This document shows positions 41,851-49,471 of a stretch of 64,000 bases of DNA, piece after piece. The stretch covers positions 310,001 through 374,000 of the forward strand of contig NZ_JAFAJM010000014.1 in NCBI RefSeq assembly GCF_019236175.1, written 5' to 3'. This DNA is from Chryseobacterium sp. GTDB lineage: Bacteria > Bacteroidota > Bacteroidia > Flavobacteriales > Weeksellaceae. The first letter of the stretch is position 1. Each line of letters begins with the position of its first letter. The position numbers and the translations under genes were made by a program. Under the pieces are notes generated by a model. The model did not search any database. It worked only from the letters and a program-made list of their open reading frames with translations, and had not been told where the DNA came from.

Positions 41851-41871
41851 ATATTTGATTGTATTCTTTAA

Positions 41872-42249
41872 TTAGAAAGGTAAATCATCGTCATCATCTC
41901 CGGCAAACGGATTCTCGTTAGAAACAGAAGATGCAGACTGCTGAGGCATTGCCTGAGTAGGCTCAGAACCATTGTCAAATACTTTTTCCACTCTCCATCC
42001 TGTGATCGAGTTGAAGTATTTTGTCTCACCCTGAGGAGAAACCCATTCTCTTCCTCTGATGTTGATTCCTACCTTTACGTTCTCTCCTTCTTTGATGTTA
42101 TCTAATAAACTAATTTTATCAGACAAAAATTCTATGTTTATCGGCTGTGGATACTGTTCTTGAGTTAAAATAACCATTTCTCTCTTTTGAAACCCGCTCG
42201 CAAATGTTTGAGCATCAAAAAGTTTCTTTACCGTTCCTTGTAATTCCAT
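41872..42249 (-). CDS. DUF3127 family OB-fold protein (SSB-like tail)
   Basis: A 125-residue protein: an OB-like beta-barrel of the DUF3127 family (MELQGTVKKLFDAQTF, GINIRGREW, ITGWRVEKV) followed by a Ser/Gln-rich linker and an acidic tail ending DDDDDLPF. The tail resembles the C-terminal peptide of single-stranded DNA-binding proteins, so it may recruit replication or repair partners. The longer frame to 42384 begins before this Met with unrelated residues and is rejected. Confidence 0.88.
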   Translation of the reverse strand: MELQGTVKKLFDAQTFASGFQKREMVILTQEQYPQPINIEFLSDKISLLDNIKEGENVKVGINIRGREWVSPQGETKYFNSITGWRVEKVFDNGSEPTQAMPQQSASSVSNENPFAGDDDDDLPF

Positions 42250-42347
42250 ATCGTAAATATTAACGATGTAAAAGTAAGAAAATGAATCGTAATAATAGGT
42301 GCCGTGAAAAAAAAAACTAAAAAAATTAATTTTTTTACCGGAAAAGT

Positions 42348-42377
42348 TTGGAGGTAATGGAAATTGTCCTATATTTG
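42348..42377 (+). promoter_or_regulatory. Promoter of the first tRNA operon
   Basis: TTG (42348-42350) and TATATTTG (42370-42377) are separated by 19 bases, an ideal Bacteroidota promoter for the tRNA genes that follow. Confidence 0.8.
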
Positions 42378-42427
42378 CACTCACAAAAACGAAGCAAGCT
42401 CTTTAAAACTTACAATATAAAAAACCA

Positions 42428-42509
42428 GCGGATGTGGTGTAATTGGTAGCCACGCCAGACTTAGGATCTGGTGCCGTGAGGCGTGGGGGTTCGAGTCCCT
42501 TCATCCGCA
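42428..42509 (+). tRNA. tRNA-Leu (anticodon TAG), copy 1
   Basis: An 82-base class II tRNA. GCGGATG pairs with CATCCGC (42502-42508), the anticodon arm CCAGA-CTTAGGA-TCTGG carries TAG, a long variable arm (TGCCGTGAGGCG) and TTCGAGT T-loop are present, and the discriminator is A. No CCA is encoded. Confidence 0.97.
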
Positions 42510-42513
42510 CTAT

Positions 42514-42589
42514 GCGAAAATAGCTCAGCTGGTAGAGCACAACCTTGCCAAGGTTGGGGTCGCGGGTTCGAATCCCGTTTTTCGCTCCA
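42514..42589 (+). tRNA. tRNA-Gly (anticodon GCC)
   Basis: GCGAAAA pairs with TTTTCGC. The anticodon arm CAACC-TTGCCAA-GGTTG carries GCC and the T-loop is TTCGAAT. Discriminator T at 42586 is followed by an encoded CCA (42587-42589). Confidence 0.97.
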
Positions 42590-42595
42590 CACCAT

Positions 42596-42679
42596 GCCCT
42601 GGTGGTGGAACTGGTAGACACGCAGGACTTAAAATCCTGTGCCTCTTTTGGCGTGCGGGTTCAAGTCCCGCCCGGGGTA
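42596..42679 (+). tRNA. tRNA-Leu (anticodon TAA), copy 1
   Basis: An 84-base class II tRNA. GCCCTGG pairs with CCGGGGT (with a G1-T72 and a T-G wobble), the anticodon arm CAGGA-CTTAAAA-TCCTG carries TAA, and the variable arm is GCCTCTTTTGGC. Discriminator A. Confidence 0.97.
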
Positions 42680-42684
42680 CAAAG

Positions 42685-42716
42685 CCCTCTGTATTTCGTT
42701 ACGGAGGGTTTTTTGT
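42685..42716 (+). terminator. Terminator of the first tRNA operon
   Basis: CCCTCTGTA (42685-42693) pairs with TACGGAGGG (42700-42708) with one wobble, followed by T residues. Confidence 0.85.
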
Positions 42717-42750
42717 TTTAATAGAGAGTGTTCTTTCAATAAAAAGGTCT

Positions 42751-42758
42751 TATATTTG
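42751..42758 (+). promoter_or_regulatory. -7 promoter element (TATATTTG) of the second tRNA set
   Basis: Exact TAnnTTTG match, 40 bases before the second tRNA-Leu(TAG) gene at 42799. Confidence 0.65.
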
Positions 42759-42798
42759 TAAGATAAATCGATATCTGCGAAAGCAGAGTAATAAACCA

Positions 42799-42880
42799 GC
42801 GGATGTGGTGTAATTGGTAGCCACGCCAGACTTAGGATCTGGTGCCGTGAGGCGTGGGGGTTCGAGTCCCTTCATCCGCA
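42799..42880 (+). tRNA. tRNA-Leu (anticodon TAG), copy 2
   Basis: Identical in sequence to copy 1 (42428-42509). Followed by CCA (42881-42883), which may be fortuitous because the next gene starts two bases later. Confidence 0.97.
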
Positions 42881-42884
42881 CCAT

Positions 42885-42968
42885 GCCCTGGTGGTGGAAC
42901 TGGTAGACACGCAGGACTTAAAATCCTGTACCTCTTTTGGTGTGCGGGTTCAAGTCCCGCCCGGGGTA
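42885..42968 (+). tRNA. tRNA-Leu (anticodon TAA), copy 2
   Basis: An 84-base copy of 42596-42679 that differs at only two bases, both in the variable arm: GCCTCTTTTGGC has become ACCTCTTTTGGT. The two changes pair with each other, so the arm keeps its stem. Confidence 0.97.
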
Positions 42969-42972
42969 CTAA

Positions 42973-43007
42973 AACCCTCCGTAATTTGATTATGGAGGGT
43001 TTTTTGT
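42973..43007 (+). terminator. Terminator of the second tRNA set
   Basis: AACCCTCCGTA (42973-42983) pairs with TATGGAGGGTT (42991-43001) with a wobble, followed by T residues. It resembles the terminator of the first set, as expected for a duplication. Confidence 0.85.
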
Positions 43008-43333
43008 TTTTCAGATGAACCTCTCTATGTTACAGAGAAAAGGTACGCGACCTTAAAAACCATTTAAAAAAGTACTTTAATCATTTTCCTTATCTAAGCC
43101 TGGTTTGGGCTTGATTTTAGCTTTATATATCCTTATACTTCCTACAGTGAAGTTCTCAAGTAATGATGTTTCTTCAGCAGGGTGATGCTATTACGGATAG
43201 TCTCTTGATGTATCTCGGCTTCAGTTACTTCGTCTGTACGAAGAATGATTATTACAAGATTATAGATTTAATGATCAGGTTTCTAATAAGTGCTTCTCCC
43301 TTATCAATGACAGAGGATTTTTTATTCTGGCCT
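43008..43333. other. Intergenic stretch between the tRNA genes and the XRE gene
   Basis: About 326 bases. A 63-codon frame (43163-43354) runs through it, but its content is not protein-like and it overlaps the XRE gene end. I see no RNA gene or repeat. Confidence 0.5.
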
Positions 43334-43960
43334 TTAATACTGGCTTTTCTTTAATTGGTTTTCCAGATTCTCCAATCTTTCAAAGATGCTTTCAAAAATA
43401 TTCTTTTCCGTGGTGGAAATATGTCCTATGATCTTATAGATATTTTCTTTTGTTTTCTGATTTTCAGTAAGATATTGAATGTTATCCTCGTTGTAAATCA
43501 CTAAACTGTTGTGGGAAGCCTTTTCAGGATCGGCTTTTTTCAAAAATAGAATATCTCCGTATTGATATTGAGGGAGCAAATGACTTTCTTTTGTGAATTC
43601 ATGAATCAAATCTACAGATGCTAATATTTTTTGCAAAACAATGGCGTTGGGAATGTTGTTTTCCGGCTGACCTTTGTTTGCTGTAGTGTTTTGTAGTGGA
43701 GGTTCAGGGAAAAGAAGAAGCTGATTGATCGCTGAAATGTTATTTAATTGATTGTTTTGTAGCTCTTTAGTTAAGAGCTCATCCAGCTCAATACCAAAAT
43801 GATCAGCAACCTTCAGAATGGTTTCTATTTTAGGCTCTGCACGCCCTTCTTCGTATGAACTAATGACCCCTCTGTTCAAATCAAACAGGTCAGCAAAAGC
43901 TTTTTGGCTTAATCCTTTTACATGTCTTATTTTCTTGATATTGATTCCAAAGAAGCTCAT
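43334..43960 (-). CDS. XRE family helix-turn-helix regulator
   Basis: A 208-residue protein with an N-terminal HTH_XRE domain (residues ~6-62): IKKIRHVKGLSQKAFADLF, then DLNRGVISSYEEGRAEPKIE, with the recognition helix in the latter. The C-terminal ~130 residues include a region (LLPQYQYGDILFLKK) resembling the LexA/S24-like fold of phage-type repressors without a clear Ser-Lys dyad. A minus-strand TATCTTTG promoter (43984-43977) lies 16 bases before the ATG. Targets unknown. Confidence 0.85.
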   Translation of the reverse strand: MSFFGINIKKIRHVKGLSQKAFADLFDLNRGVISSYEEGRAEPKIETILKVADHFGIELDELLTKELQNNQLNNISAINQLLLFPEPPLQNTTANKGQPENNIPNAIVLQKILASVDLIHEFTKESHLLPQYQYGDILFLKKADPEKASHNSLVIYNEDNIQYLTENQKTKENIYKIIGHISTTEKNIFESIFERLENLENQLKKSQY

Positions 43961-43976
43961 TGTCTAATATTTTTTG

Positions 43977-43984
43977 CAAAGATA
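43977..43984 (-). promoter_or_regulatory. -7 promoter element (TATCTTTG) of the XRE gene
   Basis: On the minus strand 43984-43977 reads TATCTTTG, an exact TAnnTTTG match just before the XRE ATG. Confidence 0.6.
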
Positions 43985-44068
43985 AAAAAATGATAAACTT
44001 CGATAAAAATATTGGCAATTTGAAAGGTGATCAGAAACTGATTGATACTTATAAAGAATTATATATAC

Positions 44069-44110
44069 TATTCTGTATCCATAATATTCTATTCTTCTGT
44101 ATCTGTATCC
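44069..44110 (+). repeat. Direct repeats TCTGTATCC, possible MocR operator
   Basis: TCTGTATCC occurs at 44072-44080 and again at 44102-44110, 30 bases apart, with a partial third copy at 44096-44103. They lie just upstream of a TAATTTTG -7 element at 44127-44134. MocR regulators often bind direct repeats, and a MocR gene lies downstream. Confidence 0.4.
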
Positions 44111-44126
44111 TGAGTAGAATACTCCC

Positions 44127-44134
44127 TAATTTTG
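44127..44134 (+). promoter_or_regulatory. -7 promoter element (TAATTTTG)
   Basis: Exact TAnnTTTG match, 23 bases before the ATG at 44157. Confidence 0.6.
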
Positions 44135-44156
44135 TTTAGCTAAAGAAGAAAATAGT

Positions 44157-44522
44157 ATGGAAACAAGAGTTCAACATCAGAAACAGCTTCAATATGCTGA
44201 GGTATATATTTCAGATATGTTGGAGTTGAAAGAAATTTTTTTACGGGCTCAAAACACTGCAACAGTACATAAAGACTTCGGAATTCCCTTTCTTTTGGCT
44301 AAAGAAAAAGATAATATTCTTTCATTTGCCAGCCTTGTCATTAATGAACAAGGTGAGATTGAATGTAAAGCTTATCACAGAGCTGAAACTACAGAGCCTG
44401 AGAAGAGAATTTTTGATTATAAATCAGAAGAATACTGTCAACGGAATACGACTGCTAATTTCCGAAATCCGGAACAACTAAAAAGAAGTATTGAAAGTAT
44501 GGTTAGCTGGCTTAATTTTTAA
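44157..44522 (+). CDS. Hypothetical protein upstream of the MocR gene
   Basis: A 121-residue soluble protein with no signal peptide or transmembrane segment. It has a hydrophobic core (DFGIPFLLAKEKDNILSFAS) followed by a charged region, which gives a faint resemblance to the N-acetyltransferase fold without its CoA-binding loop. I do not recognise a family. It shares its direction with the MocR gene 43 bases downstream and may be in the same operon. Confidence 0.65.
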   Translation: METRVQHQKQLQYAEVYISDMLELKEIFLRAQNTATVHKDFGIPFLLAKEKDNILSFASLVINEQGEIECKAYHRAETTEPEKRIFDYKSEEYCQRNTTANFRNPEQLKRSIESMVSWLNF

Positions 44523-44564
44523 TAAAGCATGGATAAATTGTACATTTACTTAAAACCGTGATCA

Positions 44565-45980
44565 ATGTCTAAAGATGTTCTGTACCTTAAAATAGCCAAT
44601 TCTGTCACTGAACAGATCAAAAGTGAAACATTGCAGTTTGGTGACAGGCTTCCATCGCTGAGAAGTGCTCAAAAGTTATATAATGTTAGCTTAAATACTG
44701 TAAAACAGGCTTATATGGAGCTTGAGAGCCGCTCACTTGTAGAATCTCGCCCAAAATATGGATATTATGTGAGCCAGACTTCCCAAAGAAAGCTGGAATT
44801 GCCTTCTGTGGCTAAAATGAAAGTTTCAGAAGAAAAAAAGAGTCCGGAAGATCTTATCGGAAAAGTATTTGGTTCTATTGCAGGAACAGATATGACACAG
44901 TTTGCGCTGGGAATTCCTGGCAAAAGTCTTCTTCCTGTTGCTAAGATGAAGAAATGTATGATTGATGTAATAAAGCGGAAGAGTGACAGTGGAACCAATT
45001 ATGAACCGGTGCAGGGAAGTGTAGGATTAAGGCGGGAAATTGCCAAGTGGTCTATTGTAATGGAAGGAAAAATTACAGAAGATGATCTGGTAATAACTTC
45101 CGGTGCGATGAATGGGGTTTATAACTGTCTGATGGCCGTTACCCGGCCGGGAGACTATGTAGCGGTGGAAAGCCCTGTTTATTTTGGGATTCTTCAGGCT
45201 ATTCAGTTGTTGGGGTTGAAAGCGGTAGAAATTCCGACCCATCCTATTACAGGGGTAGATCTGGATGCCTTAAAGAAGATAATGCCAAAGCTTTCTGCTT
45301 GTTGTTTTGTGGTGAACTATAATAATCCGTTAGGTTTTCAGATGCCGGATGAGAATAAGAAAGAACTGGTAAGAATGCTTACTGAGTACAATGTTCCTTT
45401 GGTAGAAGATGATGTCTATGGAAATATTTATTTTGGTGCAGGAAGACCGAAACCATGTAAATTTTACGATGAAGCAGGAATTGTGATGTGGGTGGGTTCT
45501 GTATCTAAAACGTTAGCTCCGGGTTATCGTGTAGGCTGGGTAGCACCAGGGAAATTTAAAGAGAAAATTATCCGGCAGAAATTGGTGCAAACCGTTTCCA
45601 GTCCTTCTTTATTCTCCGATGTGATTGCCGATTTCCTGGAACATGGCCGTTATGATCATCATTTGAGAATGTTTAGAAAGAAGCTTTATGCGAATTATTT
45701 ACAAATCCAGAAATCCGTGACTCAGTATTTTCCTGATAATACCAAAGTTTCAGAACCTAAAGGCGGGTTTATGTTGTGGCTGGAATTGGATAAAAGAATA
45801 TGTACTGAAGATCTTTATGATGAAGCAGTGAACCAAAAAGTAAACTTTGCCCCGGGAAGAATGTTTTCACAATATAATCAGTATCAAAACTGTATGCGAT
45901 TAAATTATGCCCTTGAATGGACAGATCGGGTAGAAAGCGACCTGGAGAAATTAGGGAAAATGATAAAAAACAGAATATAA
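44565..45980 (+). CDS. MocR/GntR-type regulator with aminotransferase domain
   Basis: A 471-residue fusion: an N-terminal GntR winged helix (residues ~5-75, FGDRLPSLRSAQKLYNVSLNTVKQAYMELE), a linker, then a fold type I PLP-dependent aminotransferase-like domain with the Schiff-base Lys315 in SVSKTLAPGYRVGW and NYNNPLGF upstream. MocR proteins sense PLP or amino acids and usually control nearby genes such as vitamin B6 or GABA pathways. Candidate targets are its own operon (44157-46479). A pure aminotransferase role is less likely because of the DNA-binding domain. Confidence 0.93.
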   Translation: MSKDVLYLKIANSVTEQIKSETLQFGDRLPSLRSAQKLYNVSLNTVKQAYMELESRSLVESRPKYGYYVSQTSQRKLELPSVAKMKVSEEKKSPEDLIGKVFGSIAGTDMTQFALGIPGKSLLPVAKMKKCMIDVIKRKSDSGTNYEPVQGSVGLRREIAKWSIVMEGKITEDDLVITSGAMNGVYNCLMAVTRPGDYVAVESPVYFGILQAIQLLGLKAVEIPTHPITGVDLDALKKIMPKLSACCFVVNYNNPLGFQMPDENKKELVRMLTEYNVPLVEDDVYGNIYFGAGRPKPCKFYDEAGIVMWVGSVSKTLAPGYRVGWVAPGKFKEKIIRQKLVQTVSSPSLFSDVIADFLEHGRYDHHLRMFRKKLYANYLQIQKSVTQYFPDNTKVSEPKGGFMLWLELDKRICTEDLYDEAVNQKVNFAPGRMFSQYNQYQNCMRLNYALEWTDRVESDLEKLGKMIKNRI

Positions 45981-45993
45981 TAAACCTTAAGCG

Positions 45994-46479
45994 ATGAATG
46001 ATATCAATAATGAAGTAAAAATTATAGCTTACGAACCTCAATATAAGGAAGCTTTTAAAACCTTAAATGAAGAGTGGATCAAGACATTCTTTGTTATGGA
46101 ACCAAGTGATTATAAATTATTGGATAACCCTGAAGAACAGATTATAAATAAAGGTGGGTATATTGGTTTTGCTTTGCTGAATGGCGAGCCGGTAGGTACT
46201 TGTGCTTTAGTAAAAGCGCAGGAAGAACCTATTGCTTTTGAACTGTCAAAAATGGCAGTAAGTCCTAAAGCTCAGGGAAAGAAAATTGGTTATCTTTTAG
46301 GGAATGCTCTTGTTGAAAAAGCCAGAGAACTGAAAGCTGAAAAAGTATTTCTGGAAACAAACTCTATTCTGGTTCCGGCGATAAGGTTATACGAAAAATT
46401 AGGGTTTCAACATATTCCCATTACTAATCCAGGATATGATCGTGTGGATGTGCAGATGGAATTGGATCTCAACATCTAG
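45994..46479 (+). CDS. GNAT family N-acetyltransferase
   Basis: A 161-residue GNAT domain. The acetyl-CoA loop reads SPKAQGKKIGYLL (residues ~90-102), preceded by FELSKMAV and followed by FLETNSILVPAIRLYEKLGF, the usual motifs A and B. The substrate is unknown. It starts 13 bases after the MocR gene, so it is probably part of the MocR-controlled operon. Confidence 0.9.
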   Translation: MNDINNEVKIIAYEPQYKEAFKTLNEEWIKTFFVMEPSDYKLLDNPEEQIINKGGYIGFALLNGEPVGTCALVKAQEEPIAFELSKMAVSPKAQGKKIGYLLGNALVEKARELKAEKVFLETNSILVPAIRLYEKLGFQHIPITNPGYDRVDVQMELDLNI

Positions 46480-46489
46480 TCCAAAAAAA

Positions 46490-46527
46490 ATATTGGAACT
46501 CGGAGGATAAGATCCTTGTTCCAATAT
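46490..46527. terminator. Bidirectional terminator hairpin
   Basis: ATATTGGAAC (46490-46499) pairs perfectly with GTTCCAATAT (46518-46527), with an A-run on the left and A/T bases on the right, between the convergent GNAT and phosphodiesterase genes. Confidence 0.8.
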
Positions 46528-46557
46528 CAAAAATTTAAATCTAATTGTTTTAGTGTT

Positions 46558-48411
46558 TTATTTCTTTATAAAAGCCTTTGTCAGGGCCTTCTTACTTCCG
46601 GTGAGCCTTATAAAATAATTGCCTGTGGTGAGTTTTTCAATATTTATTTTTTCGTCATAATTTCCTTTTGAAGAAACAAAGGTCTGAGTAGAGATAAGGG
46701 CTCCTCTGATATCAATAATTTCTGCCTTTATCTCTTTATCTTCAGTTGTATAACGAATATTAACTACTGAGGATGCAGGATTGGGAAATATTTGAAAATC
46801 CGCTGCGGAGGTCTTTATTTCTCTGCTGGCTAAAACTTCGTTCGAACAGGCCGGAATTCTGTTCACTCCGTCTATACCCCATGAAGATTGTACCGGAATA
46901 CACAACCAGTTCAGTACGGTAGGAAAATGATCTGTTTCCCTTGTTGTGGAAGTATAATCATAGATTCTGAATGTGTTGGACGTATTGGCGGCATAGGCCG
47001 GATTTCCTGTAATATTCATGTGATTGGCATTAGGGCTGGAATCTGTTAATACATTTCCGGAAGTTTCTTCGCATTTCCAGTTGGCTAACAACTGTGCATA
47101 AAAAGGATGTGAAGAAGTGATGTTCTGATTTGCCCAGCCGGCAATCACCTCATTAGGTAAGGCGGATTTCCAGATTCTGATATCTTTATAAGATGCTGCA
47201 AGGTTGATTCCATAGGTATTGGTTCCGTCCTGGTTTAATGTGAAAGGGAGTCCGGAATCAATATTTCCGATGGTATTCATTTTAGCAAATGTTACCGGAA
47301 CACCATCTTCATATAAAGTCACAAGACCATCTCTGTCGAAAGCTACTGCTACGTGTTTCCATTTGTTGGTTTCTGCTTTCCCGCCTACAAGATCAATTCT
47401 GTTGGTTCCGTCTCCGATATTTATTTTAAAAGTTTGTCCGGAGTATCCTGAGATAATAATGCCTTTGTTTTTTCCATTGGCCCAGTTTTTATTTCCGATC
47501 ATTACCGGATCACTTGAGTAGGAAGCATTAGGTTTTACCCAGAATTCTATGGTAAAATCCTGATTTGCTCCAAAATTGAAAGGTGTCTGGTTTGCAGGTT
47601 TTGCGTAGGTTCCGGCCGGGAAGCTGAGCTGAGTAAAGTTTTTGGAAGATTCAAGTAGCGTTTTGCTGATTTGTTGAGGAATAAATCCCGGGTTAGAATA
47701 TACGGTAAAAATATTTCTTTCAGTAAGGTTTCCGCCTCCGTGAGAGGAATCTATGGCTCCGTGATCCGTAGTTAGTACAACCAGCCAGTCTTCATTATGA
47801 TAAGAAACTCTGTTTTTCATGGCATTCACAATTTCACCAATATAGGAATCTGTAGTCTGGATGGAAGAAACATACTGAGGAACTGCAGAAGAGAAACCAT
47901 AGGAATGTCCGGCATGGTCAACATCATCAAAGTCTACGAATAAAATATCAGGATTATCATTTTGTAAAGCATTAACTGCTGCATTTTTTACAGCAAGATC
48001 CGAGCCCAGATTAGATTTTACATCTGCATTCTGTATTATTTTATCATTGATAGGGGCCCAGTTTACCAGGGATATTGTTCTCAGATTAGGATTGGATGCT
48101 TCTGCTCTTGACATAAAATCAGGATAATTTATAAAGTTCGGACTGGTAAAATTATTATCCTGTACATTGTGCTTGGTATGCCATACACCGGTCAGCATGG
48201 TACTCCAGCCGTTTCCGCTCCAGGTCGTCGCTGCACATAGCCCGTCCAGAGAGTAAATGGACTGATTGATGAGGTTTTGGATGTTGGGTATGTTGGCAGA
48301 CATCATTACGTCTGCGCGGCATCCGTCGATACCGATAAAAAGAACCTTTTTGGTCTGAGCGCCAAGGAAACAGCTCATCATTACTGCCATTGAGAATAGT
48401 TTTGTTTTCAT
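46558..48411 (-). CDS. Secreted alkaline-phosphatase-superfamily phosphodiesterase with LamG and T9SS sorting domains
   Basis: A 617-residue exported protein. After the signal peptide the catalytic domain shows IGIDGCRADVM (metal-binding Asp), TTWSGNGWSTMLTG (nucleophile Thr), DDVDHAGH and TTDHG. These are the metal sites of the type I phosphodiesterase/nucleotide pyrophosphatase branch, which also contains phosphonoacetate hydrolase. A LamG-like beta-sandwich follows (~residues 255-425). The C-terminus (FQIFPNPASSVVNIRY onwards, ~545-617) is a type IX secretion sorting domain. Operators shared with the TonB gene suggest it liberates substrate for the phosphonate locus; the actual substrate is unknown. 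Confidence 0.88.
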   Translation of the reverse strand: MKTKLFSMAVMMSCFLGAQTKKVLFIGIDGCRADVMMSANIPNIQNLINQSIYSLDGLCAATTWSGNGWSTMLTGVWHTKHNVQDNNFTSPNFINYPDFMSRAEASNPNLRTISLVNWAPINDKIIQNADVKSNLGSDLAVKNAAVNALQNDNPDILFVDFDDVDHAGHSYGFSSAVPQYVSSIQTTDSYIGEIVNAMKNRVSYHNEDWLVVLTTDHGAIDSSHGGGNLTERNIFTVYSNPGFIPQQISKTLLESSKNFTQLSFPAGTYAKPANQTPFNFGANQDFTIEFWVKPNASYSSDPVMIGNKNWANGKNKGIIISGYSGQTFKINIGDGTNRIDLVGGKAETNKWKHVAVAFDRDGLVTLYEDGVPVTFAKMNTIGNIDSGLPFTLNQDGTNTYGINLAASYKDIRIWKSALPNEVIAGWANQNITSSHPFYAQLLANWKCEETSGNVLTDSSPNANHMNITGNPAYAANTSNTFRIYDYTSTTRETDHFPTVLNWLCIPVQSSWGIDGVNRIPACSNEVLASREIKTSAADFQIFPNPASSVVNIRYTTEDKEIKAEIIDIRGALISTQTFVSSKGNYDEKINIEKLTTGNYFIRLTGSKKALTKAFIKK

Positions 48412-48434
48412 AGGAAAATGGTTTTGAAAAGAAT

Positions 48435-48492
48435 GTTTACAAATAGTAATTTAATTTTTAACTATTGTAAAATTAGTTTACTATTTGTAAAT
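48435..48492. promoter_or_regulatory. Array of three GTTTAC-N5-GTAAAC-like palindromes upstream of the phosphodiesterase gene
   Basis: Three related palindromes: GTTTACAAATAGTAAT (48435-48450), TTTAACTATTGTAAAA (about 48457-48472) and GTTTACTATTTGTAAAT (48476-48492). Their centres are 20-21 bases apart, two helical turns. The first is 24 bases upstream of the ATG of the minus-strand gene. The perfect form occurs at 55055-55077. Confidence 0.6.
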
Positions 48493-48740
48493 AATTATGA
48501 ACTGAAAATTAATTAATAAATAAAATACCTTCAAAAATAAAGAGGTAAAAAAATAATTTATTTTTAATTGCTTTAATATTAATGCTTTATATTATTTAGG
48601 ATTCTGTTTTATGAAAGGCTCTATAGAATGGCTGTTCTACAGATGATAAAAATTAATAGTTTACAAATATTAAAATAATAAAGGCCGTTTTGCAGTCCGG
48701 AAAAAGGTAAATCAAGATATAATGAAGAGAATAAAAAACA
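48493..48740. other. Remaining intergenic region between the phosphodiesterase and phosphonatase-like genes
   Basis: With the operator array and the terminator this is a gene-free gap of 385 bases (48412-48796). It contains another half-conserved GTTTACAAATATTAAA (48659-48674). No gene is seen. Confidence 0.5.
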
Positions 48741-48771
48741 GCACAAATGTTATTCGTAAAAACATTTGTGC
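48730..48771 (-). terminator. Minus-strand terminator of the phosphonate operon
   Basis: GCACAAATGTT (48741-48751) pairs perfectly with AACATTTGTGC (48761-48771). On the minus strand it is followed by a T-run (the A-run at 48733-48738). Confidence 0.85.
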
Positions 48772-48796
48772 CGTAAGTATTTAAAAAAAGAAGTAG

Positions 48797-49465
48797 TTAC
48801 AGTATATTTTCTGCTTCAGCAATTGTATTCAGGATATAATCCGGCTTTGCTTTTTCAAGTTCTGTTCTGCTTTGTGCACCTGAAAGAACAGCAATGGTCA
48901 GGCCGCAGCCGGCGTTTTTTCCTTCCTCAATGTCAATCATAGAGTCTCCGGCTTTTAAAACTTTTTCCGGCTCAGTGATATTGAATTTTTTCATTGCAAG
49001 GTTGATCATTTCGGGACTCGGCCTGCTTTCGGAAACATCATCAGCGGTGATCAGGGCATCGAAATGTATATTTTCTTTCCAGTGTAATTTATCCAGAAGC
49101 TGCCGGGCAATTTCTGCAGTATACCCTGTATTCAGAACTACTTTTTTGTTTTGGGCTTTCATTTTCAGAAGAAAGTCCTCGGTACCGTTGATGGGCTTTA
49201 CTATAAGATTCTGATAGGCTTTTTTTAATTTTTCGGAAAACTTTTCAAAAATAACAACAGCGTCATCTTCATTTCCATGGATTTCTTTGAGCAGACTTGT
49301 GATGGCTTCCAGTTTTTCCATTCCGGCACAGCTCACCAGAACCTGATCCAGGTAAACGGAATAGCCATGCTCATTCACGGCTTCCGTAAGAGTTTTATAT
49401 ACTACATTATCCTCATCAATTGTTGTTCCGGCCATATCCAGAACGAGTAATTCTATATTTTTCAT
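48797..49465 (-). CDS. Phosphonatase-like HAD hydrolase (TIGR03351 type)
   Basis: A 222-residue HAD hydrolase related to phosphonoacetaldehyde hydrolase (PhnX). The nucleophile motif reads LDMAGTTID, as in PhnX and unlike the usual DxDGTL. VVLNTGYTAEIARQLL is motif II and KAGDSMIDIEEGKNAGCG is motif IV. It would break a C-P bond in an aldehyde phosphonate formed by the FAD enzyme encoded 6 bases upstream. This gene pair is a recognised association for an aminophosphonate close to 2-aminoethylphosphonate. Confidence 0.9.
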   Translation of the reverse strand: MKNIELLVLDMAGTTIDEDNVVYKTLTEAVNEHGYSVYLDQVLVSCAGMEKLEAITSLLKEIHGNEDDAVVIFEKFSEKLKKAYQNLIVKPINGTEDFLLKMKAQNKKVVLNTGYTAEIARQLLDKLHWKENIHFDALITADDVSESRPSPEMINLAMKKFNITEPEKVLKAGDSMIDIEEGKNAGCGLTIAVLSGAQSRTELEKAKPDYILNTIAEAENIL

Positions 49466-49471
49466 TGAAAT

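Noticed and set aside
41872-42384. Longer frame for the DUF3127 gene beginning at 42384
   Set aside because: The extra N-terminal residues are aromatic, low-complexity and lie before the conserved MELQGTV start.
42403-42621. 72-codon minus-strand frame across the tRNA genes
   Set aside because: It is an antisense reading of three tRNA genes; similar frames are commonly mis-annotated as proteins.
43163-43354. 63-codon open frame between the tRNA genes and the XRE gene
   Set aside because: Residue content is not protein-like, it overlaps the end of the XRE gene and it has no promoter of its own.
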